64,000 nt of DNA from Ulota crispa (taxonomy: Eukaryota; Streptophyta; Bryopsida; Orthotrichales; Orthotrichaceae): the NCBI GenBank assembly GCA_963920765.1, contig OY987243.1, forward strand, positions 21,757,419-21,821,418, given 5' to 3'. Numbering within the stretch: position 1 is the stretch's first letter; every line of letters begins with the position of its first letter. Made by a program: the position numbers and the translations under genes. Positions 1 to 11,742 of this stretch are shown here, piece after piece. The notes beneath the pieces were generated by a model. It was not told the origin of the DNA. It saw only the letters and a list, made by a program, of their open reading frames with translations, and ran no database searches.

Positions 1-1388
1 TTACTTCACCTGATCGCAGGCTTTTGCAATCCAGCAGTGATTCTGATGAAGAAAAGGCTTCTTCCCAACTGAAAATTGGACCTAGTGCTTTTGTTCCTAC
101 ACGAATGGCCACATGGTCTGCCCCAGAAACCCCCGATTTTGACGACGGCCACGAGTTCAAAGGCCTAAAAGGGTTTCTCAAAAAGAGCGTTAAGGAATTG
201 ACCAAGGGTAAGAAATCGACCCAATTCCGTCGGAAGGTGGTAGTGAACGGCCATGTGGTGCCTGATGATGTGGTGAGAAGAGCAGAGGAGCATGCCGGAG
301 GCATACATCCGGGCTCCTACTGGTAAGTTATTTCACCTTATGTTGTGGGGACTTTGCCAAAGTTTCAAAAGTAGAACTGTCTATGACAAACAGAACACAT
401 GCCAGCTGTTTTGCCAATAGCCTATCTTTATTCATACTACGTGCACTCCGCGGTGAATTGGATAACCATTTACCGTTTGTAAGTTATTTTAGATTTTGAG
501 CTCTTATGCTGTGCATTGGTCGTTTTCCTTTTCTACTTTTATCGAAAAGAACTGAGGCTTTAGCAATATGTTTCATGTTTGTTCTTGTTGTTTAGAGAAG
601 TGGAGTGTGGAGCGTCAGTGAAACGCGACTTTGAGTGCTTGAATTAGTTTCACTATTCTTGTATCAGACTATGCCTGTGGAATGTTAGCAAACTATGTTT
701 TATTGCAGAAGCCAGTTCGTTACTATGAGAAGTAGCTGAGTTAGCATAATCTGGTGGAATGTGTAGGTACGACTTTCGAGCAGGGTTCTGGGGAGTCATG
801 GGTGGACCTTGTTTGGGGATGATCCCGGTAAGTTGAACTGTAAACCTATCAACGCATTGGTACTTTTTTAAGCTTCAATCTATTGATGATGTTTTTCATC
901 AGGACTCACACCAGCTTGGATGTCTGCAGCCTTTCATTGAGGAATTCAACTTTCCGTTGGCCCGACACTGCTCCCATGGCAAAACTGGAGTATCGGTGAA
1001 CGGGAGGGAACTGCATCATAAGGACTTGGAGCTACTGAAGAAGCGCGGTTTACCGGGGACCCCAGGGAAATCTTACAATGTGGATATTGACGGTCGCCTT
1101 ACAGAAGAAACTACAGGATTTGAGTTTAAAGGACTTGGTCGACTAGCCCCAACGTATGCACTGTCAAACCATCCTCCCAATGAATACGCTGGCTTGTGGA
1201 CATGTGATATTACAAAGGTCACTATGATTGTATCCATAATATCATAGAATGGAGATGTGATATTAAAGAGTAGTTCTTGAATGCTGTCATATCTACGAAC
1301 CCTGATTTTGTGTTCTTTCATCTCCAGGTTGGAGCAAACTGGCAGAGGTCCAGGCATGTGGGTACCAGAAAGTCAAAGAGGTTCATAA
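1..1388 (+). CDS. Partial plant protein with XLG-like YWYDFRAGFWG/NGREL domain (3' part of gene)
   Basis: Exons 1-322 (open from the window edge, reading frame begins at base 3), 767-827, 930-1153 and 1328-1388 join in phase with GT-AG introns and end at TAA 1386-1388, giving the last 221 residues. Visible order: acidic Ser-rich stretch, a Lys-rich segment, then GSYWYDFRAGFWGVMGGPCL, PFIEEFNFPL, GVSVNGRELHHKDLELL and a GRGPGMWVPE tail. The pattern PG-YWYD--G-WG followed by NGRE resembles the N-terminal region of plant extra-large G proteins, but no GTPase domain follows, so I read it as the separate, mostly uncharacterised land-plant family with this domain. Function unknown. An in-frame alternative acceptor at 903 would add nine residues (DSHQLGCLQ); I prefer 930 because it restores the MIPPFIEEF junction expected for the family. 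The family assignment is from memory. Confidence 0.8.
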
Positions 1389-1577
1389 GTATCCGAAGAA
1401 GCATGATGAGCATGGTTTCTTTTATTTGAAGATCATGATTAGCGCCTAGGCTGGTTATTAACCTCATGTTTGGCATTACAAAGCTGGATCCACGAGATTC
1501 TCCCAACATTCTTTCTTGAAGGTACTTTGTCCTTTTCACCTATTGATTAATTTCTCCTGTTCGTTGTTTTATATATA
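1389..1577 (+). other. Probable 3' UTR of the left-edge gene
   Basis: This non-coding sequence directly follows the stop at 1386-1388. No clear AATAAA signal decides the 3' end, and an inverted-repeat element begins at about 1578. The transcript could also splice or run further, because CT-rich acceptor-like sequence ending TTACAG lies at about 2325-2331. Confidence 0.35.
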
Positions 1578-2264
1578 AAGATGGGGACACAAAGATCTAT
1601 TCCCCACTCAAACCCCTCCTACTCAATCATTAATTCACTAAATCTAAAATTACATATCTTAAAAGCACTAAGAACAGATTGAGAACAAATTGGTGATAGA
1701 TTGATGGTGGATTTGTAGCGATTTCGAAAGCATTTTAATCATAATTTAATGCTTTTTTCAAATGTATTTTTATTGACACTTCTTCTGAAATGTGGTTAAA
1801 AGCTGTTGGAATGTGACATTAGGCCGTGCTGGAAACAGAATATATATATATATATATATATGTATAGTTTTCCGTTTCTAGCTTATAACCAAAATGATGT
1901 CTATCAAGAAATAGCTTTCCATTGCATTTGCTCTAATTCATATTTAGCCACAAGTAATCTACATCTATGATCTCGTTTCATTTGATTTGACATATGATTA
2001 AACCTCTTTTTGCAAAAAACCACTCCACAAAATGAAAAATTGTTGGTGAAACACTAAAAGTTGATAAATGTAGCATATTTGACTGTGCAAATTTGCACTT
2101 GACATGGGTTAAAGGCATGGAGTTGGAATAGTGTACTCTTCAAAATTTAATACATATTGTCCCACTTCATAGGGTTTTAAAATAGGTACTTAGATTTAGA
2201 TGTGGTTAAGAATTAATTACATGGGAGGGATTTGAGTGAGAAATGGATCTTTCTGTCCATGTTT
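1578..2264. mobile_element. MITE with about 70-bp terminal inverted repeats
   Basis: The left end (AGATGGGGACACAAAGATCT, then an arm through about 1650) is the imperfect reverse complement of the right end (from about 2195, ending GATCTTTCTGTCCATGTTT). The arms align over roughly 70 bp with scattered mismatches. Flanks are TATA-rich, so a target duplication cannot be read with certainty. No ORF of note lies inside. A (TA)n run sits at 1840-1862. The element lies just downstream of the first gene and may overlap its 3' end. Confidence 0.6.
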
Positions 2265-5200
2265 CTATATGTATTTCATACCTTGGATTCTATTCAGAAG
2301 ATTTGATATCTTTCCTGTGACTATCTTACAGGCGTGAAGACTAAGGAGGCTTTGGAAAAACCATATCTAGTTCTCAATAGACCGTCAAGCTTGGCTTTTT
2401 TACATTTCAATGTACTGTACATCTCCATTCAATGTGTGATAATGGATTTTTTTTTTCTTCTAATTTCACTCTGGAGGTTGGTGGTGGATGCTTTGTTAAC
2501 TCTGTCCCATTGTGGGGCTGCTGCCACTGATGACATTACTCGGTGAGATTTTTGAAAAAAGGTACATACGTGAAGATTGGAAATTGCTTTTTGAGAGCAT
2601 GGATTGCTTAGATTCCGGAAAACTCAAATTTGATCTGTGGTGTATTGTACGACAATGTTGTAGCAGAACCGAATGGAATTCCACCTTCAGTAATGAAAGA
2701 CAATCTTCATGGACGAACCAAAGGGGGGAAAGAATGAGGGCAGAAATGAATATTATCAACTGAACGAAGAGTATTATCAAAGAGTGAAGAAGATAAAGGT
2801 GGTGAACTACGTGGTAAGGCTGCAGGTATTAGAAATCCTCTTATAATCATTGACTTTGAGTTTAAAGGTGGCGGAATATATGCAATGTCGTTTTGTAAAC
2901 TTCACCGTAAGATAGCCATAAGAATGGCGTAAGGGTTACAGTCTAAGGAAATAGCAACCCCTCAACCCGAAGAATGCCTGGTAAGAGAGAGAATGTAGAT
3001 TTAGAGCTTTTGAGGCAAGTTAAATTTTGGTTCATAAAGAACCTACATAGATTTGGGCTTGTTAAAACTTATGTTAAGAACTTATGGGCTTGTTAAAAAC
3101 TCATTTTAAGAACCTAGACCATTTTGGGCTTGTTAACCCCTAAACCATAGTGCGGGAAAAATCAGCTGCTAGTTCATTGTTAGCCGGTGGAATTGGGAAA
3201 AAATCCGGTTGTATTTTGAAATTGCCGGCAAAATATTGGTTAGATTTTACTAAAAACTCTAAATATAGTATCTTACCATATAAATTTAGAAAAATATCCA
3301 GCATAGTCTACTAAGAAATTAGTTGAATACAAAAAATGCTGGTTTTTAGCTTGTGAAGTCCAAAAAATTTCCTAAACACTGCCCTAAACTCCCAAGGGAA
3401 CAAAAATCATCCCCTCGTTGCCCAAAAAGACCTTGCAAGATGGGAAAAAAACCTTTTTTATCCAATCTTTTTTGAGAAGTGGTCATGGAGCTGTGTTCCA
3501 TGATGGAATGCCAAAAATAGCCTCATTCATTGCCCCTATTTATTTAAAAATTTTAATTTGTGAGAACATTCACAAGCGTGGTGTTAGATCCTATGCTTCC
3601 CTTTCTTGCAATTTTCATGAGGTTAGCGTGCCTTATTCACTTTTGCAACTTTTAGAAACAATATTGTAATGGGTGAGGACTTGCTACACCACTATAGAGC
3701 ACTGTAAAGCTACTATAGAGGGGCAATTATGGTGACCAATTGGGCATTCAAAGGTTAAGGACTTGATGTGGAGTTATTATATAAACATGAAGAGTTGCCA
3801 AAACATGTAAGGTAGTATGTTCTAAAACCATCATTTTAAGGGTTGGTATGCCTTTTCATGGGTTTTTTTAAGACAAGAAGATTTTTGTCTAATTTTTAAA
3901 TAAAGAGAAATGGATGCTAAATGTAGCATAGTTTTTTTCATATTTTTTGAAGAATTATTGAATTGTTGGTGAATTCTCAAATTTTTTGTAGTAGACACCC
4001 TCAAGGAGATCACTAGCCCATGTTTTAGAAACTACATGAGTTAAAATATAGGGTTCTGGTTTAATTCAAAGAACAACAAAATTATATAATATGTAGAGCT
4101 ACTATAGGGTTCATGAATTACTATATAGTATAGTATATATAAATCAAGGTATGTAAAAACATTAGGTAGCAAGAGTTATTGATAAATTAGGCTTGATAAA
4201 TAGGGATTGTGAAATTTTCTAGTGTTGCTTGTTGCTCTCCATGTTAAGTTGTTTTAAACATATGGCATAGAATCAAGAAATGTTTAAAATTTGGTAATAA
4301 AAATTTCCACTTGGACAATGACCCTTTAATTTTATATGTTTATTATTGGTTTCATGGTGTATACTATATACATGTATGTAATAAAACAAAAGCCTTTTTT
4401 TGAAGAATAGTGGAGATAGGATATAATTGAAAAAACAAATTTTGTATACAAAGTAATCTCACTTAAAAACCAAATAAACAAATTTATAAAAAAACATAGG
4501 GTATTAGAAATATGCCCAGTGTAGCTTTTTATTAAAAAATACGGTCATCTAAAATACTATATTTTAAATAAATAGGCTTACATCAAACACCCTCTTAACT
4601 CACGTGTATACCATAAAATTGCAAGGAGTAATCTCCCTAAGCTTCTTGCTTGGTGGGCAACCTAGGCAACTCAAAAAGACTTCTTGAAAATTCACATTTT
4701 AAATTTTTTTAAATTGAAATTGGTTTTTTAGATCAACATATACATGGGAAGCTTTGAATCATTCAATTTCAACTAATGAGAAGAAACCACCAAAAATGCA
4801 GTTGCTCTAACTTTTGAAATGGGTTGTCAATTAGGCCCTACAACCTTATATTAAGGGTTGGTTCAATTGGTCTTGTTGATGATATGAACGCTTATTTGAC
4901 AAAAAAGTTATACAAAATCAAGTCCAAGCCAAGAAAAATATTGGATCATGCATCAACCCAATTCAAGAATCATATTACTAAAATCACAAGGGGCTTTTAT
5001 AATATTACATTATGGCCTTTGTAATATTACATCTTCAATCTTTGTGATATTATAAAAAATGAGGAGATGGTTATTGAAACTCAAGTGATATTAGAGAGGA
5101 TGCACCCAGTGATATTAAAGAGGTCATAGTTTTATTACTTCTCTTTACTCCGCACTTCATGGCTTTTCAAAATTTTGTGATTTTGAAAAACTTTGGATTA

Positions 5201-5339
5201 TTTTTATGATTTCACTTTTCTATTGCTATTACCATATGATTTGAAATATTTGTTACATTGAAACAATTTTGAACTTCACAACAATTCTAATGATGGATGT
5301 GTAGCGTAGCAAGCGCCAACCGCTAATATGGACTAAATA
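2265..5339. other. Intergenic, no supported gene
   Basis: This is AT-rich sequence without a chain of splice-compatible coding exons. Short ORFs at 2334-2546, 2512-2763, 3418-3669 and 4824-5024 have no recognisable product. Degenerate repeats are present: a TTGTTAA/TTAAGAAC repeat at about 3055-3130, and TAATATTAC-type repeats at about 4997-5055. A lone TTAACCCC at 3133 looks like one end of a TTAA element without a convincing partner. Confidence 0.5.
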
Positions 5340-5528
5340 GGGGGTTTCAAGTATCTCAAAAAATTAATGAACAAATGGTCGTGAACGAGTTTTTGTTCAC
5401 TGCAATGAATATACCGTCACGACTTTAGGAGGTCGTCATGGCTTGTCCATGGAGTGACTTGGCCGGATTTTTCACAAATCTTATTCACTTGCACAAAATT
5501 GGTAGTGAACGGCATATTTGAAACCCCC
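5340..5528. mobile_element. Short MITE with GGGGGTTTCAAGTAT ends
   Basis: GGGGGTTTCAAGTAT at 5340 mirrors ATATTTGAAACCCCC ending at 5528. TA lies immediately outside each end (AAATA before, TAATTTA after), consistent with a TA or three-base target duplication of Tc1/mariner or PIF/Harbinger type. Length 189 bp with no coding capacity. The interior has its own partial dyad around the GGTCGTGAACGAG and GTCACGAC segments. Confidence 0.65.
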
Positions 5529-5699
5529 TAATTTACGGATTTGAATCAATTGAATCCAGTAGCTTGATATTACGGTCTAATCAAATCTTTATCTCAATTC
5601 ATGGCCCACTAACTTACATTTTGATTAGAGCCAACTTGGAATTGGGCCAAGGGACACAATTACACAAAGTGGGGCCTTACAAAGACTCATGGTGCCCCG

Positions 5700-6025
5700 G
5701 CCCACTTCAAAATTCGAAAGGAGCCATTCAATTTGTACTTCGTCTCTCTCATGTACACCGTCGCCACGTCGACACGAACCAATGGCGAGTCCTTTCTTCT
5801 TTGTCGACGTTTCCAGAGCCCCGACCGCCATAGCCGCACCACAGCCACCTCTCGGCTCTCCACTTTCATACCACGTGCCTTCTCGCTCACTCTCCCGCTC
5901 GCCTGCAGCTTAACTCATTAAGCTGGCTACAGTCCCCTCAGGGAGGAGCTCCACCTCCACCTCCGCCGATTCACTCCCGAGGACGTGCCCGACCTCCATA
6001 TCCGCCTAACAAAATATCTCCACAG
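5700..6025 (+). promoter_or_regulatory. Taxilin promoter-proximal region and 5' leader exon
   Basis: Base composition shifts to GC- and CT-rich here (CTCTCGGCTCTCC, CTCCACCTCCACCTCCGCC), as is typical of plant 5' leaders. The exon appears to end at 6025 with CCACAG before GTACAC. The transcription start is not visible and is placed only roughly. Short ORFs on both strands in this stretch are by-products of the GC-rich composition. Confidence 0.45.
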
Positions 6026-6900
6026 GTACACCTCCATTCAATGCCTTTCTTTCTTTTACATTCCTCTGCTTCTGTATCTTCGTTACTGTCTTTGCCCGAA
6101 GAGATAATGAGTTACCGTGAGCTTCTTTTCAGTGGAGCTTGAGGTTTGTAGGCGATCTTGCAGGTGTTCGATTAGGGCGGCGAGTGTGTTACAGTAATTA
6201 GTTTTTGGTGAGGATGTGAGGTTTAGTGGAGCTTCGTTGATTAAGAAAGTCTTGTTTGCTCATTTCTTTATTTGACTCGAGGTTGCATTACTGGAGTAGT
6301 AGGTCGTTGTTGAGGTAGTCGTTACTCCTTTTAGTCTCAATGAGGATGAGGATTCGTTAAAGGTGAATTTCGTGTTCAAATATATTGAGATTTGAGGTAG
6401 TTGATGTTGTTGTTGTCGATGTGGAAGTGTTTTATATGGTAAGTGCTCCTTGGAGTGTGTTCTTGTTTGCAAGGGATTGTTAAGAATTTTATTTTTATTA
6501 TTCAATTTGTGGACGTTTTTTTGAATTTTGGATTAGGACGACATTGATAATGTTCTGCATTAGTTGTTTTCTTGTTTATGGCGATTATGCGGAGGTGTAT
6601 TTGGAGGTAAGAGAGGGGGACGTGTGTTGGACGTTAGTTCGTAACACGGAGAGCTGAGAGGCAATTGAAAAAGACTCGTTTCCCTTTGGTGTTTCAGAGT
6701 GGCAAGAAGCTGAGCCTAATTATGAAAATCTTGAAGTGGTTGTAGCTTGGACACGTTTTTGAAAAAACCGGAGTTCGATTATGATGCGCGGTACAAAAAG
6801 AGTTGTGATTGGTTCTCGTGGCAGATTGTTTGCTGGCTTCGTGTTTTATGCGAAAGAACTGATGTCTTTCTTACCCGTCTTCTGCTTCTTTTCCCTCAGA
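6026..6900 (+). other. Putative 5' leader intron of the taxilin gene
   Basis: The donor GTACAC at 6026 and the strong pyrimidine-tract acceptor TTCTTTTCCCTCAG ending at 6900 bracket about 875 bp. The acceptor lies eight bases upstream of the first good ATG (6909). If it is spliced out, two troublesome upstream starts disappear: a seven-codon uORF at 6722 and an out-of-frame 88-codon ORF at 6781 that overlaps the main start. An alternative, shorter leader intron could end at TTTCAG near 6698. Confidence 0.5.
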
Positions 6901-6908
6901 AACGTATC

Positions 6909-9900
6909 ATGGAGTCTGTTCCAAGTTCACGAACTGAAGTGGAAACTGCTACAGTGGAAGAAATTGTTAGCCACCTGCCTGGAGCGCGGTCTTTGCCTGA
7001 CGGTTTCTCGGTTTCAGAGAATTTTCCAGAAGTTGAAACATCAGTAGTTCCAGATATCACGGAAAGAAACAGAGACAATGCCTCGGAAAGCTCGGTTTCA
7101 GAGGAAGCGATTGATAGTCGCTCGGATGAAAGCACAATCGGACTTAGCTTACAAGAAACTAAGCTCGCAGATGCTTTGAAGAATGAATTACATCTCGGGT
7201 TGCCCTTGCCTGAAACAGAGAGTAGTTTAAAATCTGTGTTAGATATGACTGAGACACACTCCCCTGAACAAGAACACGAAGAGAAAGATCTGCCTGTTCT
7301 TACTGACTTCTCATTGGAATCTACCGGGGACTTTGCAACTTCAGTGAACAAGTCATCAGAGAAAATCCGAAGGTTTCCTGTGGCTCTTTCAGCAGGGGAG
7401 ACGACTCCAGTTGTTGAAACCGATGCTGGCTCTCAAAGAGGGCCATTGTTATTTGGAGGTGATATTAATAGCAAAGGGAATACTGGCAATGAAGACTCTG
7501 TGGAAGGAAATGCAGAAAGCGCGACTGATAGTGACGGAGATGATAGCGACAGACCTTCAAGCTCTCAGACTAGTCATCTGCCTACGGCCACGTTGCGGCG
7601 GGACCCGAGCACAAATGATGAGCCATTACAAGATATGTTGGAGTTGAAGATCGCCGAACTAGAGGTTGCATCTTCTGGATCCTTGAAAGTTGATGATGAA
7701 GCAGCTAAAAGGGGTAAGCTGAATATTACTCACTAAGTATGCTATCTATCGTTCCTAATGTTCAATTATATTTTGTTTATGCACTTGGTTCGGAACATAC
7801 ACGAATTATGTTCATTGGCATTAATGTTCTCAATATTTGCGCAAATCTGCCGAAATAGTTTACAATTTTGATCAATCTTGAGGCTGCTGTGGATGTGTAG
7901 AGTTGTTAAAAAATGCTCAATGAGATGTTGTTATTGGTTAATGGGTGTGACAGCTAGAGCAACAAAGAGACAAGTGAAGGAGGTGAGGGCAATGCTTGAT
8001 GGAACAGATAGAAACCCTGATGAAAAGCTTCGACTTCTTAACGCCAAATATTTGCAGCAGGTCTGCAATACTTCCTCCTCCTCTATTTGTGTTTCTTGCG
8101 TGGATGCGTGTATGTGGTAGGTAGTTTGAGTGGTCCATGCATACTGCAGATGTCTTGACGAGAAGCAATTGAGTTGTCTGAAGCCAATCGATCTTCAACT
8201 GTATGATGCAGGTTTCAGAGACGAAAATATTGGTGAAAGAACTGTCAACATTGCAACGGAAGCTGGAGCAGGTCAACAAAGAAAAAGATACGAGTATGTC
8301 TTTTGTTTGGGCAATCTGACTGAGGGGGCTGCAGGAACTCGTTCTTGTTCATGGTCTGCCCTGTATGTTAGCAGCTGTTGTAACAATATTTTAAAGAAGC
8401 TAATGTTTGAATTTGATTGTGGTCTTCTGGAAAAGCTTGGTTTAAGAAGCGACTCATTGATGATCATTAAAGCAGTAGGATGCAAGAAAAAAGTTGGAAT
8501 ATCGTGCTCATGAATGTCCCGTTCAAAATCTGCTGCAGTTTATGGAGAATATTCAAAAGTTAGTGGACTTCGACAGAAACTAGAATCCTTGTGTCGAGAA
8601 CTTCAGAGGCAGAACAAGTTGCTGTTTGTGAGCAACTTCTCCTTACCCAATTTTTACTGTAATTGAGTTTGGTTTTTGTGGTTTTTTGACTGCGTTAATG
8701 TCTGTCTAGAACCTTATAAAACCCTCTCATGCGGGTTGAAAGCTCTAGAAAGAAATGAAACCTCCACATGCACTGTGTGATTCATCTGTTTGCTTGAGAC
8801 CGCAGGACGACAGCAGAAGGATTTCAAATGAAGAGCAGATGAAACGTCAAGAACTTTCCACAAAGTTTCATAATACCATCAAGGTTGGTCATATCTTCTT
8901 GCTGAAAGTAGCCGTCAGCTTCTCACATGCTTGCAAAGCAATTGTTCTTGTTTGGTGCAGATTTCCTGTCAGGAGTGCACTTTTCAGTTCAGTATGTGCA
9001 AGAATTGAGTTTCAAATGAATTTCAATTGAGTTCGAACTAAGCTTGCTCGCCATTTTTTTGAGAAGTAGAATTTGAGGTTTAGTCTGATGTCTATTTTTT
9101 CAATTCTGTAGAGTACAGGTTTTATTTAAGAATGCTTTTTTGCATTGATCATTGCAGGATATCACAAGCAAGTTGGAAGAGCAAGGAGACGAGAGGTTGC
9201 AGCAGATCAAAGAAAATGAAATGTGTGCACATCCACGCTGATTTTGATCATGTATTATTATTGTTATTATTACTAAGTTTGTTAGGACTATTTATTCAAT
9301 CTTCAAGTTTATTTTCTAAGTTATGCCCTTGTTCTTTAGGTTACGAGAAACACTTAAAGCTCTGACTCAGCAGTGTGAGAAGAGGGATCAACATTTTAAT
9401 CATCAGGTATGTTTTGCTTTAATCACCTTTTGCAATGAGGTTGAATCCAACAGAGGCCCAAGGAATGATCAGTGGAGGTGCTTGTTCCCTTCCGACTCTA
9501 CTATTTGTTGTCTCATTATGTGTGTTCTACTGCACTTTTTATAGAGAAATCCTTCATCTTCATATTTTTGAAGACTTTGTTCCTATCAACAAGAGCTGTT
9601 TTCTTATGGGTTTGTCTCAGTTAAGGACCAAGGAGCTTGAACAACAGCTTGCTGAGGTAAAGCTAAAGCAGCAGGAAGAGTTAGTTGCACAAGAGGAAGC
9701 TAAATCACGACTCTATAAGGAGCAGATTTCTCATCAACTGAAAGTTGAGCAAGATTTGAGGGCTCAATTAGCCCTCTATGGCGATAAATTTGAGCAGTTT
9801 CAGGCAAGTACTTGCTTCTTGTATGTTTAGTCCGTATCTTAGCAGTCTATACTACCTATCATTCTATAGTTGAAGAAATAGTGCTTCTATTAGAACAAAG

Positions 9901-11205
9901 TACTTTGCTCTCGTAGTGCAATTAAATAGGATGTTCTCTTTCCTCCAAATCTCATTTCCTACTATAGGTTGTTAAACGTGCCTCTTAATTGCTTGGTGGA
10001 GTTCTTTGCGATACGTCTTTGTGCCTCGTATGTAAAAAATAACAAAATCATTGTTAATTTAATCTTTGCTCTACCTCATCTGGTTTTGGTTTTTCTATGT
10101 CTTGAATTGTGAAACGTCCCTTCCCAAAATAATTAAATATAAACAGTTTCTTCTTTGTTGTGAAGATGGTCATCATCAACTGATTCTGACTCAAATATGA
10201 ACTGGTTTTGACGACACCCTTACGTAATTGCAGGAAACGCTGACAAAGAGCAATGAGGTGTTCGCGACCTTCAAGAAAGAGATGGAGAAGGTAAAAACTA
10301 CAAATGCATGGCTTCTTTCTTCAGGCGGTTTGTGTGTACCTGTAGTATTTCTGCATTGTGAACATATGTGGTGCTTCTTGAAGAGTCTTTGCGAATGTCT
10401 TGAAAGCAATACGCTCACTTGATATACTTGTGGTTGGCATGTTTGGTCAGATGTCTAAAACGATCAAGAAGTTAGAGAAGGAGAATATAGCACTAAAGAA
10501 GAAGTCGGAAAAATCTGATGTCACGGTTATTGATCTTCTGGATGAAGTAAGTTATGCTTCCCCTCCTTATGTACTCCTCTTCTAAATCAGAATCAGAGTA
10601 CTTACGAATGGAAGCACTAGAAGCACCAGTATCATCGCGAGTATGAATTCATTGACATTTTTAGTTGGGTCGCGTGCTGATAAGTATATATGCAAGGATA
10701 GAATAGGTGCTGTTTAGGCCTGGACTTTTTGGTAGTAATTGTCATCTGCCTTTCATTATTAACTTGTTCTCTCACTGTACTGTTACCATCTAATGTTATC
10801 TTCTGTATGGCTATTGAGTAATTTCTTGAATACACTCATTGTTCCGAGGACTTTCTGCAGAGGGTCAATTTGAGGAAACAATTGGAGACGAGCAAAAATC
10901 AGAAGGAAAGATTGGAGGCACTTTGTCGGTCGATGCAAGCAGAGCGAAAATCTGCTGCTTCTGTGACTTTGCCATCTCAAGATTCTCTGCAGGTAATAAG
11001 CCCTATGTCCCGCGTTTGATAGGACGTGGTATGAGTCGTCATCCATGAAATGATCATTTGTTGTTCTTCCTATTCTCAACCCTCGAAGATACGAAGCCTC
11101 TAATAAAATGTTGCAGAATCTAATCTTGTTGTCGATTTTCAAATTGGTTTTTCATGTTTTGGCTAGCAGGAGGCAATGAGCGCAGTAGAACCACAAGCGT
11201 CGTGA
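6909..11205 (+). CDS. TXLN: Taxilin family coiled-coil protein
   Basis: Coding exons are 6909-7713, 7954-8060, 8212-8293, 8539-8627, 8806-8883, 9158-9222, 9340-9406, 9621-9803, 10234-10290, 10451-10546, 10861-10992 and 11170-11205. They sum to 599 codons including TGA, with every phase consistent. Residues 1-about 265 form a low-complexity acidic/Ser-rich tail. The rest is a long coiled coil with taxilin landmarks: SKVSGLRQKLESLCRELQRQ, then LRAQLALYGDKFEQFQ, SNEVFATFKKEMEK, IKKLEKEN and LEALCRSMQAE. Animal taxilins bind syntaxins and nascent-polypeptide-associated complex; the plant role is unclear. The start at 6909 follows a strong acceptor, and the frame upstream lacks another ATG before a stop. 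Intron 8 uses a GC donor (TTTCAG|GCAAGT at 9804). Size is close to the animal proteins (about 550 aa). Confidence 0.92.
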
Positions 11206-11742
11206 ACCTGATATATTAGACTGAGAAATGCTAGGACCATTGTGTCCCCAAGTTTTGCAGATTAGGGAGAACTGTTGTTGTAATGGAAAGAGGATGAACT
11301 TCCTTCGTTGGCTTCCAAGTCTTTCATGAGACACAACTGGATAATGTTATCTTTTATGTTTTCATTCCTCTTCTTATGCTTTGCGGGCTCTCTTGTTAAG
11401 GTAAGTAATCGTAAACTCATCCAAAACATAAGCATGTGTGCATGGTTTCTATCATTAACCGCCTTATTTTTGGTTGAATCTTTGCTGGACACCATGTGCC
11501 TAAATTGTGACCCCAGCGGCCCTTGGTTTTTACTGGAAGTCTAGTCTTGTGATTGGGATCCTGTTACTTACAAATTTCAATAGTTTCCGACCTGTTTGTA
11601 TACCGCTTTAATGTTCAAAGTCATGTATATTTGAGTATATTGGAGTTCTTTATGTAACAGCTAAATGAATGGTTGAAGAAGAAATTTGAAGGAAGAAAAT
11701 TCATCTTCGTAGTGAAAGCAATTCAAATGAACTGACAACCAC
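11206..11742 (+). other. Taxilin 3' UTR and downstream sequence
   Basis: Moderately GC sequence follows the TGA at 11203-11205 and becomes AT-rich before a transposon at 11743. An ORF at 11308-11544 (78 codons) is not recognisable and lies in what is probably transcribed 3' UTR. No poly(A) site can be fixed by eye. Confidence 0.4.

Noticed and set aside
2512-2763. 83-codon ORF downstream of the first gene
   Set aside because: No known motif and no splice-compatible partners; the first gene already ends with a family-typical tail at 1388.
3133-3757. Candidate TTAA element starting TTAACCCCTAAACC
   Set aside because: The proposed right end (TTCAAAGG before TTAA) is a poor match and no palindrome is present 15 nt inside.
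6781-7047. 88-codon ORF starting at an ATG upstream of the taxilin start
   Set aside because: It lies mostly in the putative leader intron (acceptor at 6900) and out of frame with taxilin; no recognisable protein.
8130-8513. 127-codon + strand ORF in the taxilin gene
   Set aside because: It overlaps taxilin exon 8212-8293 in another frame; the taxilin frame carries the conserved coiled coil and splices in phase.
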